NCBI GenBank assembly: GCA_945956945.1 | Contig: CAMFJO010000035.1 | Span: 1 to 7,218 of the forward strand | DNA from: an uncultured Legionellales bacterium | Lineage (GTDB): Bacteria > Pseudomonadota > Gammaproteobacteria > UBA1113 | Direction: 5' to 3' | Length of the DNA stretch: 7,218 bases | In this document: positions 1 to 7,158 of the stretch, one piece after another | Numbering within the stretch: position 1 is the first letter of the stretch | How the letters are laid out: every line of letters begins with the position of its first letter | Made by a program: the position numbers and the translations under genes | The notes under the pieces: generated by a model | What the model saw: only the letters and a program-made list of their open reading frames with translations | What the model was told of the DNA's origin: nothing | Database searches by the model: none

Positions 1-1008
1 AGAACATCGTTTTTGATAGGATTGTATGGCCAAGCCAAAACCTTCCCAGCCACTTAAAGCGGTATCGGAAAATACTTTTTCGATGATGTCTAAAGACAGA
101 TCCAGTCTATCCGCTTCTTCGGCATCAATGGTTAAATGAAGCCCTTGGCCTTTGGCCGCGATAGCCAATTCTAGTAAACGCTCACTGATAGCGTGCACGC
201 AATCTGCGCGTTGGAGAAATTCATATCGTGGATACAAAGCGGATAATTTAATGGAAATGCCGGGACCTTCAATAGGGCCGCGGCCATTAGCGGCTTTACC
301 AATGGCTAAAATAGCTTGATGATAGGCTTTATAATAACGCAAAGCGTCTTCATGGGTACACGCCGCTTCGCCTAACATATCATAAGAAAATCGATACCCG
401 ATGGCTTCCATCGATTTAGCACGTTGTAAGGCTTCCGTTATGGTTTGACCCATGACAAATTGCTGTCCTAATATACGCATCGCATAAGCAATAACCGTAC
501 GCACCATGGAACGACCTGTTCGGCCCACAAAGCCCTTTAAAGCCTTGTTTAAACGGGCTTCGTCTGTTTCTCCAGACCAATCCATAAATTTACCGGTAAA
601 TACTAAACCCCAAGTCGCTGCATTCACAAACAAGGACGGACTTTGTCCAGCATGTTGCACCCACTCACCCGTACCCAGTTTATCTTCAATCAATCTATCG
701 CGTGTTATGGTATCCGGAATACGTAATAAAGCTTCGGCCAAACACATTAAAGCAATACCTTCGTCTGTAGACAATTGATATTGCTGTAAAAAAGCGTCTA
801 AACCGCTTTTGATATGCCCTTTGTGGCGTATCGCTTCCACCAGCCTATAAGCGCTATCGTGGATACGCTCTAATTCTTCATCCTGAAATGATGCAATTTT
901 AAGCAATTGCTCTAGACATAGCCCTTCATCCATGCGGTAGGCATCCATTAAGGCCTGACGTAAAGGCGATAAGGGTGGATTATCAGCAGAAAAAAGAAAT
1001 GTCATCAT
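1..1008 (-). CDS. putA: Bifunctional proline dehydrogenase / P5C dehydrogenase PutA, N-terminal part (runs off the left edge)
   Basis: PutA oxidises proline to glutamate in two steps: an FAD-dependent proline dehydrogenase barrel, then an NAD-dependent aldehyde dehydrogenase domain. Only the first 336 codons are in the window, so the barrel is incomplete and the aldehyde dehydrogenase part is not seen. The reading frame is open from 1008 to the edge. Recognisable PutA blocks are ALMCLAEALLRIPD (86-99), SPSLFVNAATWGL (123-135), FSYDMLGEAA (207-216), GPGISIKLSALYPRYE (248-263), DAEEADRL (295-302) and IQSYQKRC (328-335). K254 and D295 match the E. coli proline-site residues K329 and D370 with the same offset of 75. 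That offset shows the protein starts after the region holding the ribbon-helix-helix repressor domain in E. coli PutA, so this form is probably enzymatic only. Two tandem ATGs (1008 and 1005) are possible starts. A weak AGG lies upstream, and a promoter candidate sits in the gap after truB. Confidence 0.93.
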   Translation of the reverse strand, partial: MMTFLFSADNPPLSPLRQALMDAYRMDEGLCLEQLLKIASFQDEELERIHDSAYRLVEAIRHKGHIKSGLDAFLQQYQLSTDEGIALMCLAEALLRIPDTITRDRLIEDKLGTGEWVQHAGQSPSLFVNAATWGLVFTGKFMDWSGETDEARLNKALKGFVGRTGRSMVRTVIAYAMRILGQQFVMGQTITEALQRAKSMEAIGYRFSYDMLGEAACTHEDALRYYKAYHQAILAIGKAANGRGPIEGPGISIKLSALYPRYEFLQRADCVHAISERLLELAIAAKGQGLHLTIDAEEADRLDLSLDIIEKVFSDTALSGWEGFGLAIQSYQKRCS

Positions 1009-1037
1009 TAAACCTACAATTGTTTATTCTGGCGACA

Positions 1038-1066
1038 ATGATACAAAAATTTGGCTATTTTGTCAC
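1038..1066 (-). promoter_or_regulatory. Candidate sigma70-type promoter for putA
   Basis: Read on the minus strand, the truB-putA gap contains GTGACA (1066-1061), a 17-nt spacer and TATCAT (1043-1038). Each box matches the consensus at 5 of 6 positions, with ideal spacing. Transcription would start near 1031, giving a leader of about 23 nt. An 8-bp palindrome, ACAATTGT (1016-1023), lies in that leader and could be an operator or chance. The site suggests putA is expressed separately from the truB operon. This is a pattern match only. Confidence 0.55.
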
Positions 1067-1083
1067 TAGGGGAAATGCTTGCC

Positions 1084-1992
1084 CTAAAACCCCAATAATC
1101 GCTCTGCTTTGACGCGGCCACTCTCATCGACCATTATCAAACCTTTAAATTGCCCGTCATGACTGTACAATCGTTTTAAGCCGGGTGATACCTCTGTGCA
1201 TACAAATTGTTTGCCTTGCCTTAACACCATGAGCCACCATTGTGATACCGTGAAGCTGGGATAATGCATTAAGGCCTTATCCATGGGTAAAATCAAAGCC
1301 TCTAAAGCGCTTAAACCTTTTTGTGCGGCAAGATGCTGTAATTGCTCCAGGCTCACCATCTGTTCGCGATCAAAGCCTTCGATGGACAAACGATGCAAAG
1401 CATTTAAATGCGCACCGCATTCCAGCTTTTTACCGATATCTTCAGCCAGAGTGCGTATATAGGTGCCTTTGCTGCAATGCACTTCTATCGTTAGCGTTTT
1501 AATATCATAATCTATAAGCCGTAGACTATGTATTTCAATGTCACGCAAAGGACGTTCTACCTCTATCCCCTGACGTGCTAATTCATACAAGGGTTTTCCC
1601 TCGAATTTTAAAGCAGAATACATGGGAGGACATTGTTGTTGCTTACCGATAAAGGTTTTTAATACGGCATCCACATCCTTTTTCCCTAATAAAGGCAGGG
1701 GTGTTTCGGTAATCACCTTACCTTCTCGATCACCGGTAGAAGTCGTTTGTCCCAAGCTAATTTTAGCACGATAGCATTTATCCGCATTCAATAAATACTG
1801 CGCATAGCGTGTGGCCGCGCCCAAACAGATAGGTAACATACCCGATGCCAAAGGATCCAAACTGCCCGTATGGCCTGCCTTATCGGCATAAAATAATTTT
1901 TTAATGGCTTGCAAAGCTTGATTTGAAGAAGGTCCTAGAGATTTATTTAATAAAAAAATCCCATTCAATGGACGGGTAAATGGTTTTGCCAC
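1084..1992 (-). CDS. truB: tRNA pseudouridine(55) synthase TruB
   Basis: TruB isomerises uridine 55 in the T-loop of tRNAs to pseudouridine and also acts as a tRNA folding chaperone in the cytoplasm. The 302-aa length is normal for the family. The catalytic motif GHTGSLDPLASG (40-51) places the nucleophile at D46, equivalent to E. coli D48. Other family blocks are DKCYRA with the active-site tyrosine Y74, LGQTTSTGDREG (80-91), MYSALK (124-129) and KGTYIRTLAEDIG (175-187). The C-terminal 50 to 60 residues would form the small PUA-like domain that grips the tRNA. The start is GTG at 1992, chosen because AAGGA lies 9 nt upstream inside the end of rbfA and because the usual N-terminal block (NGIFLLNKSLGPSSNQAL) follows directly. 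Only 5 nt separate it from rbfA, so translational coupling is likely. The stop is TAG. No convincing intrinsic terminator follows. Confidence 0.98.
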   Translation of the reverse strand: MAKPFTRPLNGIFLLNKSLGPSSNQALQAIKKLFYADKAGHTGSLDPLASGMLPICLGAATRYAQYLLNADKCYRAKISLGQTTSTGDREGKVITETPLPLLGKKDVDAVLKTFIGKQQQCPPMYSALKFEGKPLYELARQGIEVERPLRDIEIHSLRLIDYDIKTLTIEVHCSKGTYIRTLAEDIGKKLECGAHLNALHRLSIEGFDREQMVSLEQLQHLAAQKGLSALEALILPMDKALMHYPSFTVSQWWLMVLRQGKQFVCTEVSPGLKRLYSHDGQFKGLIMVDESGRVKAERLLGF

Positions 1993-1997
1993 TGGCT

Positions 1998-2360
1998 TTA
2001 ATCCTTCGGCTTATCGGGATCAACGGAATCAATGAGCGCGCTTAATTTGCTGCCCTGTACAATAGAACTGTCATAAACAAATTGCAATTCTGGCGTAGTG
2101 CGTATACGAATAGTGTGCGCCAATAAATAGCGTAACTTGGGCGCTAAATGGTTCAATGTTTTAACCACGGCTTTAATTTCGTTTTCTGTTCCCAGTGTGC
2201 TCACATAAATTTTGGCGTAGGCAAGATCGCGGCTAACTTGTACGGCCGAAACCGTTATCATGGGTAATTCACCATCCCTAAATTTAGACTGCAAAATAAC
2301 GGCCAATTCTTTTTGGAGCATATCACCAACACGGTCAATACGTTTAAAGGTTCTCACCAT
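1998..2360 (-). CDS. rbfA: 30S ribosome-binding factor RbfA
   Basis: RbfA is a small KH-fold protein that binds the immature 30S subunit, helps process the 5' end of 16S rRNA and is needed for growth in the cold in E. coli. The 120-aa protein is slightly shorter than the E. coli one (133 aa), the difference lying in the variable C-terminal tail. Family signatures are RTFKRIDRVGDMLQKELA (3-20) at the N-terminus, the central strand-helix SRDLAYAKIYVS (43-54), and RIRTTPELQFVYDSSIVQGSKL (85-106) with the closing helix. The start is ATG at 2360 with only a modest GTGAG-type ribosome binding site. The gene is separated from infB by 186 nt, unusually long for this operon, and most of that gap is an inverted repeat ending 32 nt before the start codon. 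The last codons carry the truB ribosome binding site. Confidence 0.97.
   Translation of the reverse strand: MVRTFKRIDRVGDMLQKELAVILQSKFRDGELPMITVSAVQVSRDLAYAKIYVSTLGTENEIKAVVKTLNHLAPKLRYLLAHTIRIRTTPELQFVYDSSIVQGSKLSALIDSVDPDKPKD
2002..2006 (-). promoter_or_regulatory. Ribosome binding site of truB inside the end of rbfA
   Basis: AAGGA on the minus strand lies within the last two codons of rbfA, 9 nt before the GTG at 1992. It supports that non-ATG start for truB and implies that ribosomes finishing rbfA assist truB initiation. Confidence 0.7.
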
Positions 2361-2392
2361 TAGTCACTCACTTTATTTGAAGAAAAGCGCAT

Positions 2393-2494
2393 ATTTGGCG
2401 CATCTTGCACGTAATGTTGACGCGAAAAATGCTCATTTAACCCACGTAAACTCCGCTTTTTCTTCCCAACATTACGTGCAACCTGCATCCAAAT
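2393..2494. repeat. 102-bp near-palindromic element between infB and rbfA
   Basis: Two arms face each other. The core is a perfect 15-bp inverted repeat, TTGCACGTAATGTTG (2405-2419) and its complement (2467-2481). Outside it, GCA/TGC (2400-2402 with 2484-2486) and ATTTGG/CCAAAT (2393-2398 with 2489-2494) also pair. Inside it, GAAAAA/TTTTTC (2424-2429 with 2457-2462) pairs across a 4x4 internal loop. In total 30 base pairs can form around a 27-nt loop (2430-2456). Read as minus-strand mRNA this would be a long hairpin ending 32 nt before the rbfA start. The shape suggests a palindromic dispersed repeat or a miniature mobile element, but copies elsewhere cannot be checked here and no target-site duplication was identified. 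It could also be an RNA processing site in the operon transcript. It is not followed directly by a uridine run, so it is not a standard terminator. Confidence 0.8.
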
Positions 2495-2518
2495 CTGGGC
2501 TTTCTGATACTTCCAGAT
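2493..2518. repeat. Small inverted repeat flanking the large palindrome
   Basis: ATCTGG (2493-2498) and CCAGAT (2513-2518) form a perfect 6-bp inverted repeat around a 14-nt loop. It lies between the infB stop and the 102-bp palindrome and overlaps its outer arm by 2 nt, so in RNA it would compete with the outermost pairs. No uridine tract follows on the minus strand. It may be part of the same inserted element or a remnant of its border. Confidence 0.4.
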
Positions 2519-2546
2519 GAGAAGAAAAATTTTAGCTATGATTACA

Positions 2547-5024
2547 TTATAACGTTTTCGCAACTTTAATGACTTCATAAACTTCTATTTGATCGCCTAC
2601 TTTAACGTCATTGTAATTTTTAACGCCGATACCGCATTCCATGCCATTACGAACTTCGCTGACATCTTCTTTAAAACGACGTAGAGATTCTAATTCACCT
2701 TCGTATATCACCACATTGTCGCGTAATACGCGCAGCGGCAAATGGCGTTTAACTTGCCCTTCTGTCACCATACAACCCGCAACTGCCCCAAATTTAGGCG
2801 AACGAAATACTTCACGTACTTCGGCGATACCCACGATTTTCTCTTTAAGCTCGGGCGACAACATCCCCGTCAAAGCCTGTTTTACTTCTTCTATCGCACT
2901 ATAAATAACGCTGTAATAACGCAAGTCCACACCTTCTGCTGCCACCAACCTTCTTGCACCCGCATCTGCGCGCACATTAAAACCAATGACAATGGCTTTA
3001 GAAGCAATGGCCAAGTTAATATCGGTCTCGGTAATCCCGCCAACAGCGCTAGAAATAATTTTGACTTTAACTTCATCGGTAGAAAGCTTTGTGAGTGCAT
3101 CACGCAATGCTTCAGCAGAACCCTGTACATCTGTTTTTAACACGATATTTAATACATTCAATGCGCCTTCACTCATGCGTTCAAACAAATTGTCTAACTT
3201 CGCACCTTGTTGGCTGGCCAGTTTTACTTCTCTAAACTTGCCTTGTCGGTATAAAGCAATTTCGCGGGCTTTTTTCTCATCACCCACTACCCACACATCA
3301 TTACCGGCATTGGGTGTGCCCGATAAGCCCAACACTTCTACCGGAATAGAAGGACCCGCTTCATTAATAGGATGGCCTGTTTCATCAAACATGGCGCGCA
3401 CTCGGCCAAATTCCAAGCCACTTAAAATAATATCACCTTTCTTAAGCTCGCCGCTTTGTACCAAGATAGACGCTACTGGCCCTCGACCTTTATCCAAACG
3501 AGATTCGAGCACAATACCCCGCGCAGGAATACCGGTTCTAGCACGCAGTTCCAACATTTCAGATTGCAATAAAATAGCATTTAATAAATCATCTATACCC
3601 TGGCCGGATTTAGAAGAGACGGATACAAATAAAGTATCACCGCCCCAACCTTCCGACACCACGCCATAATTGGCCAATTCGCCTTGAATTTTTTCTGCAT
3701 CGGCGCCTGGCTTATCAATTTTAGTCACGGCGACAACAATAGGCACTTCAGCAGCCCGCGCGTGCTGTATGGCTTCTACTGTTTGTGGCATCACACCATC
3801 ATCCGCAGCAATCACCAGTACGACGATATCGGTACACTGCGCTCCGCGCGCGCGCATGGCCGTAAAGGCTTCATGTCCCGGTGTATCCAGAAAAGTGATA
3901 GTCCCTCTATCCACTGTCACATGGTACGCACCGATGTGTTGCGTAATACCGCCCGCTTCGCCACTGGCCACTTTAGTGCGACGAATATAATCTAATAAAG
4001 AAGTTTTACCGTGATCGACATGCCCCATGATGGTCACCACCGGTGGCCGTGTGACTTCAACACCGCCCTGGGTCGCTTCTTCTAGGAAGACATCGCTGTC
4101 CATTTCATTCGTTTTAGCCTGCTTCGCGATATGGCCCATTTCTTCCACGACTATCATTGCCGTATCTTGATCGATAACTTGGTTAATAGTTGCCATCGCG
4201 CCCAATTTCATCAAGGCTTTGATCACATCCACACCTTTTACCGACATTTTTTGGGCGAGCTCCGCCACTGTGATCGTTTCAGGCACAAAAATCTCATGGA
4301 CCATAGGGGCTACAGGTTTAGCAAATTCCTGATGCAATGCGCGTCTGGCTTCATCAGAGCCTTTTTTGGGTCGATCCTTATTGTGCTGAAAACTGGGCCG
4401 TTTATCTAATTTACCGTGTCGTTTACTCGATATATTGTCGTCGTCTATTCTACGACGCACCTCTTTTTTATGACCGCGTTTACCATCTCCAAATTCATCA
4501 CTGCTCTCTTCTCTGATCACTTGTTTGTTTTGAGTAGCCTTCACTTCTTCTTCTAATTTTTTAAACCCTTCATCCAAAGAAATAGGTGTCGCCGCTTCAG
4601 CTGTTTTCTTCGTTTTGGTTTTACGAGTTTTAGCAGGGGTTTCAGTATTGATGGAGGTTTCTTCTGGGACATCATTGCCAGAAGTAGGCGTTTCATTTGT
4701 CGTTGTCACCACTGGTTCAGGCGGCGTTACTTCGACGGGTGCTTCTATTTCCACAGGCGGTGGCGCTATGATAGTTTTTTTCAATGTGGGTTTTTTCTTT
4801 ACCATCACATCTACATTTCTAACTTTACTGCGGCCTTCTGTTTGGGATACGGACAGTTGGCTTGCGACATTTTTCTTCAATGCCACTTTCGCCGGCGTCT
4901 TAGCGACTGAGGATTTTTCTTCTGTCGTGGAAGATAAACTTAGTTTTTTTAACCCTAACTTTTTAGGTGAGGCAGCAGACTTTTCTTTTAAATCTGTATC
5001 CTTCTTGTCATCATGTTCTGTCAT
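2547..5024 (-). CDS. infB: Translation initiation factor IF-2
   Basis: IF2 is the GTPase that brings formyl-Met-tRNA to the 30S P site and promotes 50S joining. Its partner tRNA-fMet is encoded at the head of this operon. The 825-aa protein has a disordered Lys/Glu/Pro/Thr-rich N-terminus (about 1-240), an IF2_N domain (249-300), and the G domain with G1 GHVDHGKT (334-341), G3 DTPGH (380-384), G4 TKID (434-437) and G5 SSK (470-472). The beta-barrel and linker domains follow, then the C-terminal fMet-tRNA-binding barrel ([12 protein letters not shown], 735-746). G4 has Thr for the more usual Asn, a variant known in GTPases. The N-terminus begins with low-complexity sequence, apparently without the first small helical subdomain found in E. 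coli IF2. The ATG at 5024 is supported by GAGGTGA (5034-5028), the best ribosome binding site in the window. It follows nusA by 51 nt. The stop is TAA. Confidence 0.98.
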   Translation of the reverse strand: MTEHDDKKDTDLKEKSAASPKKLGLKKLSLSSTTEEKSSVAKTPAKVALKKNVASQLSVSQTEGRSKVRNVDVMVKKKPTLKKTIIAPPPVEIEAPVEVTPPEPVVTTTNETPTSGNDVPEETSINTETPAKTRKTKTKKTAEAATPISLDEGFKKLEEEVKATQNKQVIREESSDEFGDGKRGHKKEVRRRIDDDNISSKRHGKLDKRPSFQHNKDRPKKGSDEARRALHQEFAKPVAPMVHEIFVPETITVAELAQKMSVKGVDVIKALMKLGAMATINQVIDQDTAMIVVEEMGHIAKQAKTNEMDSDVFLEEATQGGVEVTRPPVVTIMGHVDHGKTSLLDYIRRTKVASGEAGGITQHIGAYHVTVDRGTITFLDTPGHEAFTAMRARGAQCTDIVVLVIAADDGVMPQTVEAIQHARAAEVPIVVAVTKIDKPGADAEKIQGELANYGVVSEGWGGDTLFVSVSSKSGQGIDDLLNAILLQSEMLELRARTGIPARGIVLESRLDKGRGPVASILVQSGELKKGDIILSGLEFGRVRAMFDETGHPINEAGPSIPVEVLGLSGTPNAGNDVWVVGDEKKAREIALYRQGKFREVKLASQQGAKLDNLFERMSEGALNVLNIVLKTDVQGSAEALRDALTKLSTDEVKVKIISSAVGGITETDINLAIASKAIVIGFNVRADAGARRLVAAEGVDLRYYSVIYSAIEEVKQALTGMLSPELKEKIVGIAEVREVFRSPKFGAVAGCMVTEGQVKRHLPLRVLRDNVVIYEGELESLRRFKEDVSEVRNGMECGIGVKNYNDVKVGDQIEVYEVIKVAKTL

Positions 5025-5075
5025 AAATCACCTCATCATATTCTAAGCGCCGCCGAACTAAATCCTGAATAACCA

Positions 5076-6560
5076 TTATTTATCATCAGTAAACCAAGGT
5101 TCACGCGCTTTCATAATCAATTGAGAGGCGCGTTCTGCGCTTAAGTTAGCGTCGATTTCCACTAAATCGTCTACAGCCAATTCTGCCAGGTCTTCCATCG
5201 TAATCACACCTTGAGCAGCCAGACTATAAGCCAATTCTTCTGTCATCCCCTCCATCGCTAATAAATCCGCGGCGGGTTTAACAGCAGACTTACGCACGGC
5301 TTCTTCATTGGCAATCGCTTCTAGTGCGCGCTCACGTAATGCCGCAACGATATCCTCATCAAATTCTTCTATAGCCAACATGTCTTCTAATGCAACATAA
5401 GCAACTTCTTCTAGAGTAGTAAACCCTTCGCGCACTAAAATAGCGGCTATTTCTTCTTCAACATTTAATTTGTCTGCAAAAAATTCCTGGTATGAACCTT
5501 GTTCTACGACGGCTTTTGCTTCAATCTCATCTTGAGTCATGACATTCAAAGTCCAACCCGTTAACTCAGTCGCCAAACGTACATTTTGTCCATTACGGCC
5601 TATCGCTTGTGACAATTGTTCTTGCTTCACCGCAATATCAATAGAATGCAAGTTTTCATCGACCACAATAGATTCTATTTCAGCCGGTGCCATCGCATTG
5701 ATCACCAACTGTGCTGGATTATCATCCCATAAAACGATATCCACACGCTCGCCGCCCAATTCATTGGAAACAGCTTGTACCCTAGAACCACGCATACCAA
5801 TACAAGCGCCTATCGGATCGATACGGCCATCGTTGGTTTTAACCGCTATCTTGGCGCGTACACCGGGATCGCGTGCCGCTGCCATCACTTCAATAATTTG
5901 CTCACCAATTTCTGGCACTTCAATTCTGAACAATTCCATCAGCATGCCCGGTCTGGTGCGGCTAAAAAATAATTGTGGACCACGGGGTTCATAATGCACA
6001 TCGTATAAATAAGCACGTACCCTATCACCGATGCGGAAAGCATCTGTTGGCAACATTTCTGAACGTTGTAACAAGCCTTCGGCATTAAAACCTAAATCCA
6101 ATAATAGCCATTCTCGTGTGACTTTTTTAACCACTGCTGTAAATAACTGTCCGACTCTTTCAGAAAAAATATTGACAACTTCTTGACGTTCCGCTTCACG
6201 AATTTTCTGCAAAATAATGTGTTTGGCCGCTTGCGCATCGATACGACCAAAGCTGACCGACTCTAAGGGGCTTTCTATCACATCACCGATTTTAACTTGC
6301 AGCCCTTGTGCCAAGGCTTCCGTAATATTTAATTGTGCGCCTTCTATCAGATAGTCTTCATCTGCCACAATCGTAACACGACGCGTCGTCGTATACTCGC
6401 CAGACTCTCTGTCTACCTTAACCACGACATCCCAATCGGCACCATAACGCTTTTTGGTCGCCATGACCAAAGCCGCTTCCAATGCTTGAAACGCAATATT
6501 TTGATCTATCCCTTTAGTATCAGACAAGGATTTAACTAATAATAAAACTTCTTTACTCAT
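5076..6560 (-). CDS. nusA: Transcription termination/antitermination factor NusA
   Basis: NusA binds RNA polymerase and nascent RNA, enhancing pausing and intrinsic termination and taking part in antitermination complexes. The 494-aa length is nearly identical to E. coli NusA (495). Domain order is an N-terminal polymerase-binding domain (about 1-130), S1 (about 135-200), KH1 with GxxG loop GMRG (255-258), KH2 with GRNG (321-324), and two acidic helix-hairpin-helix repeats (about 365-425 and 430-490), the arrangement typical of gammaproteobacteria. All domains look intact. The ATG at 6560 is preceded by GTGAGG (6571-6566), whose TGA is the rimP stop codon, so the two genes are likely coupled. 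The intergenic distance is 7 nt. In E. coli this operon is autoregulated by NusA. The terminator and hairpin upstream of rimP are plausible sites for that here, by inference. Confidence 0.98.
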   Translation of the reverse strand: MSKEVLLLVKSLSDTKGIDQNIAFQALEAALVMATKKRYGADWDVVVKVDRESGEYTTTRRVTIVADEDYLIEGAQLNITEALAQGLQVKIGDVIESPLESVSFGRIDAQAAKHIILQKIREAERQEVVNIFSERVGQLFTAVVKKVTREWLLLDLGFNAEGLLQRSEMLPTDAFRIGDRVRAYLYDVHYEPRGPQLFFSRTRPGMLMELFRIEVPEIGEQIIEVMAAARDPGVRAKIAVKTNDGRIDPIGACIGMRGSRVQAVSNELGGERVDIVLWDDNPAQLVINAMAPAEIESIVVDENLHSIDIAVKQEQLSQAIGRNGQNVRLATELTGWTLNVMTQDEIEAKAVVEQGSYQEFFADKLNVEEEIAAILVREGFTTLEEVAYVALEDMLAIEEFDEDIVAALRERALEAIANEEAVRKSAVKPAADLLAMEGMTEELAYSLAAQGVITMEDLAELAVDDLVEIDANLSAERASQLIMKAREPWFTDDK

Positions 6561-6567
6561 ATTGGCC

Positions 6568-7023
6568 TCACTTTAATCCGGCTGCTACCAAATGCCCTTT
6601 AACGATATTGATGAATGGTATTGAGTATGGGGTGTCGTCTACTGTGATGATCACCTCTTTGTCCGTCACTGCGGTTAAAATGCCTTGCCACGAACGTCGC
6701 TCAGCCATTTTTTCATGCAGCTTAATACTTACCATCTCCCCTATAAACCGCTGATATTGCATCAAGCTAAACAACGGCCTTTCAATCCCAGGTGAAGAAA
6801 CCTCCAGTACATAAGCAAGATTCAGATCTCCCTCAGCTTCTAAGAGTGCCGACAATTCAGCGCTTGCCTTAGCGCAATCGTCCAAATTCACTCCGCCTGG
6901 TTTATCCATATAAATACAAAAGATACTACGCGACCCTTCCTGTCGTTGTTCGCAACCCCAATACTCATACCCCAAATGGGTGAGCGCTGGCGCTAGCAAT
7001 GTATCTAATTGTTTATAGGTCAT
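6568..7023 (-). CDS. rimP: Ribosome maturation factor RimP
   Basis: RimP assists an early step of 30S subunit assembly in the cytoplasm. At 151 aa it matches the E. coli protein (150 aa). The family hallmark LEVSSPGIERPL is at 73-84. The N-terminal alpha/beta domain includes GYEYWGCEQ (18-26) and IFCIYMDKPGGVNLDDC (34-50), and the C-terminal SH3-like barrel starts near FIGEMVSIKLHEK (93-105). The start is ATG at 7023, with only a weak GAGA-type ribosome binding site immediately upstream. It is the first protein gene of the operon, lying between a tRNA-fMet gene with its terminator and nusA, as in E. coli (metY, rimP, nusA). A hairpin in its leader may tune expression. Confidence 0.97.
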   Translation of the reverse strand: MTYKQLDTLLAPALTHLGYEYWGCEQRQEGSRSIFCIYMDKPGGVNLDDCAKASAELSALLEAEGDLNLAYVLEVSSPGIERPLFSLMQYQRFIGEMVSIKLHEKMAERRSWQGILTAVTDKEVIITVDDTPYSIPFINIVKGHLVAAGLK

Positions 7024-7053
7024 TTCTCTACAATCTCTACTCTCTAAAAACCA

Positions 7054-7076
7054 AAAATGGGCCTATAGCCCACTTT
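7054..7076 (-). terminator. Possible attenuator or second terminator hairpin in the rimP leader
   Basis: As minus-strand RNA, AAAGTGGGC (7076-7068) pairs with GCCCATTTT (7062-7054) around a 5-nt loop, giving 9 bp with one G-U pair. Part of the uridine run forms the stem, and T-rich sequence (a T, GG, then five Ts) follows. The G-U pair becomes an A-C mismatch on the other strand, so the structure favours transcripts running toward rimP. It may act as a partial terminator controlling read-through into the operon. Function is inferred from structure only. Confidence 0.45.
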
Positions 7077-7079
7077 CGC

Positions 7080-7108
7080 ATGTTACTCATTAAAGTATAT
7101 GTGGTAAA
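7080..7108 (-). promoter_or_regulatory. Weak candidate promoter for rimP-nusA-infB
   Basis: On the minus strand TTTACC (7108-7103), a 17-nt spacer and TAACAT (7085-7080) match consensus at 4 of 6 positions each. An alternative -10 box, TATACT (7099-7094), matches 5 of 6 but has a poor -35 overlapping the terminator. The stretch between terminator and rimP is AT-rich and suited to a promoter. The operon may also be fed by read-through from the tRNA promoter outside the window. Confidence 0.3.
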
Positions 7109-7119
7109 TAGTTACATAC

Positions 7120-7140
7120 AAAAAAACCCCTAGCGGGGTT
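7120..7140 (-). terminator. Intrinsic terminator after tRNA-fMet
   Basis: Minus-strand AACCCC (7140-7135), loop GCTA, GGGGTT (7130-7125) forms a 6-bp stem with a four-nucleotide loop. A run of seven Ts (7126-7120) starts within the last two stem bases. It begins 18 nt after the tRNA CCA end and so would end the tRNA transcript. Genes downstream then need read-through or their own promoter. Confidence 0.88.
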
Positions 7141-7158
7141 ATTTATATCACTAAAATT

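Noticed and set aside
506..778. Open plus-strand frame of 90 codons
   Set aside because: It is antisense to well-conserved PutA sequence, has no recognisable domain and is explained by the composition of the opposite strand.
1062..1089. Possible terminator after truB (TAGGG pairing with CCCTA)
   Set aside because: The stem is only 5 bp with a 10-nt loop, no uridine run follows, and it abuts the putA promoter candidate.
2405..2481. CRISPR-like repeat pair
   Set aside because: There are only two units, in inverted rather than direct orientation, with no spacer array or cas gene.
2393..2494. Intrinsic terminator reading for the large palindrome
   Set aside because: The loop is large, the outer arm is followed by mixed sequence rather than a uridine tract, and rbfA and truB downstream have no obvious promoter of their own.
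2986..3669. Long plus-strand frame of 227 codons opposite infB
   Set aside because: It lies wholly antisense to the conserved IF2 domains, its protein is Ser/Thr/Pro-rich without any family motif, and it has no gene context on that strand.
4615..5046. Plus-strand frame of 143 codons rich in Ser, Thr, Val and Phe
   Set aside because: It mirrors the Lys/Glu/Pro/Thr-rich disordered tail of IF2; the apparent hydrophobic stretches come from antisense lysine codons.
5539..5994. Plus-strand frame of 151 codons opposite nusA
   Set aside because: It is antisense to the NusA S1 and KH domains and has no motif or supporting neighbour.
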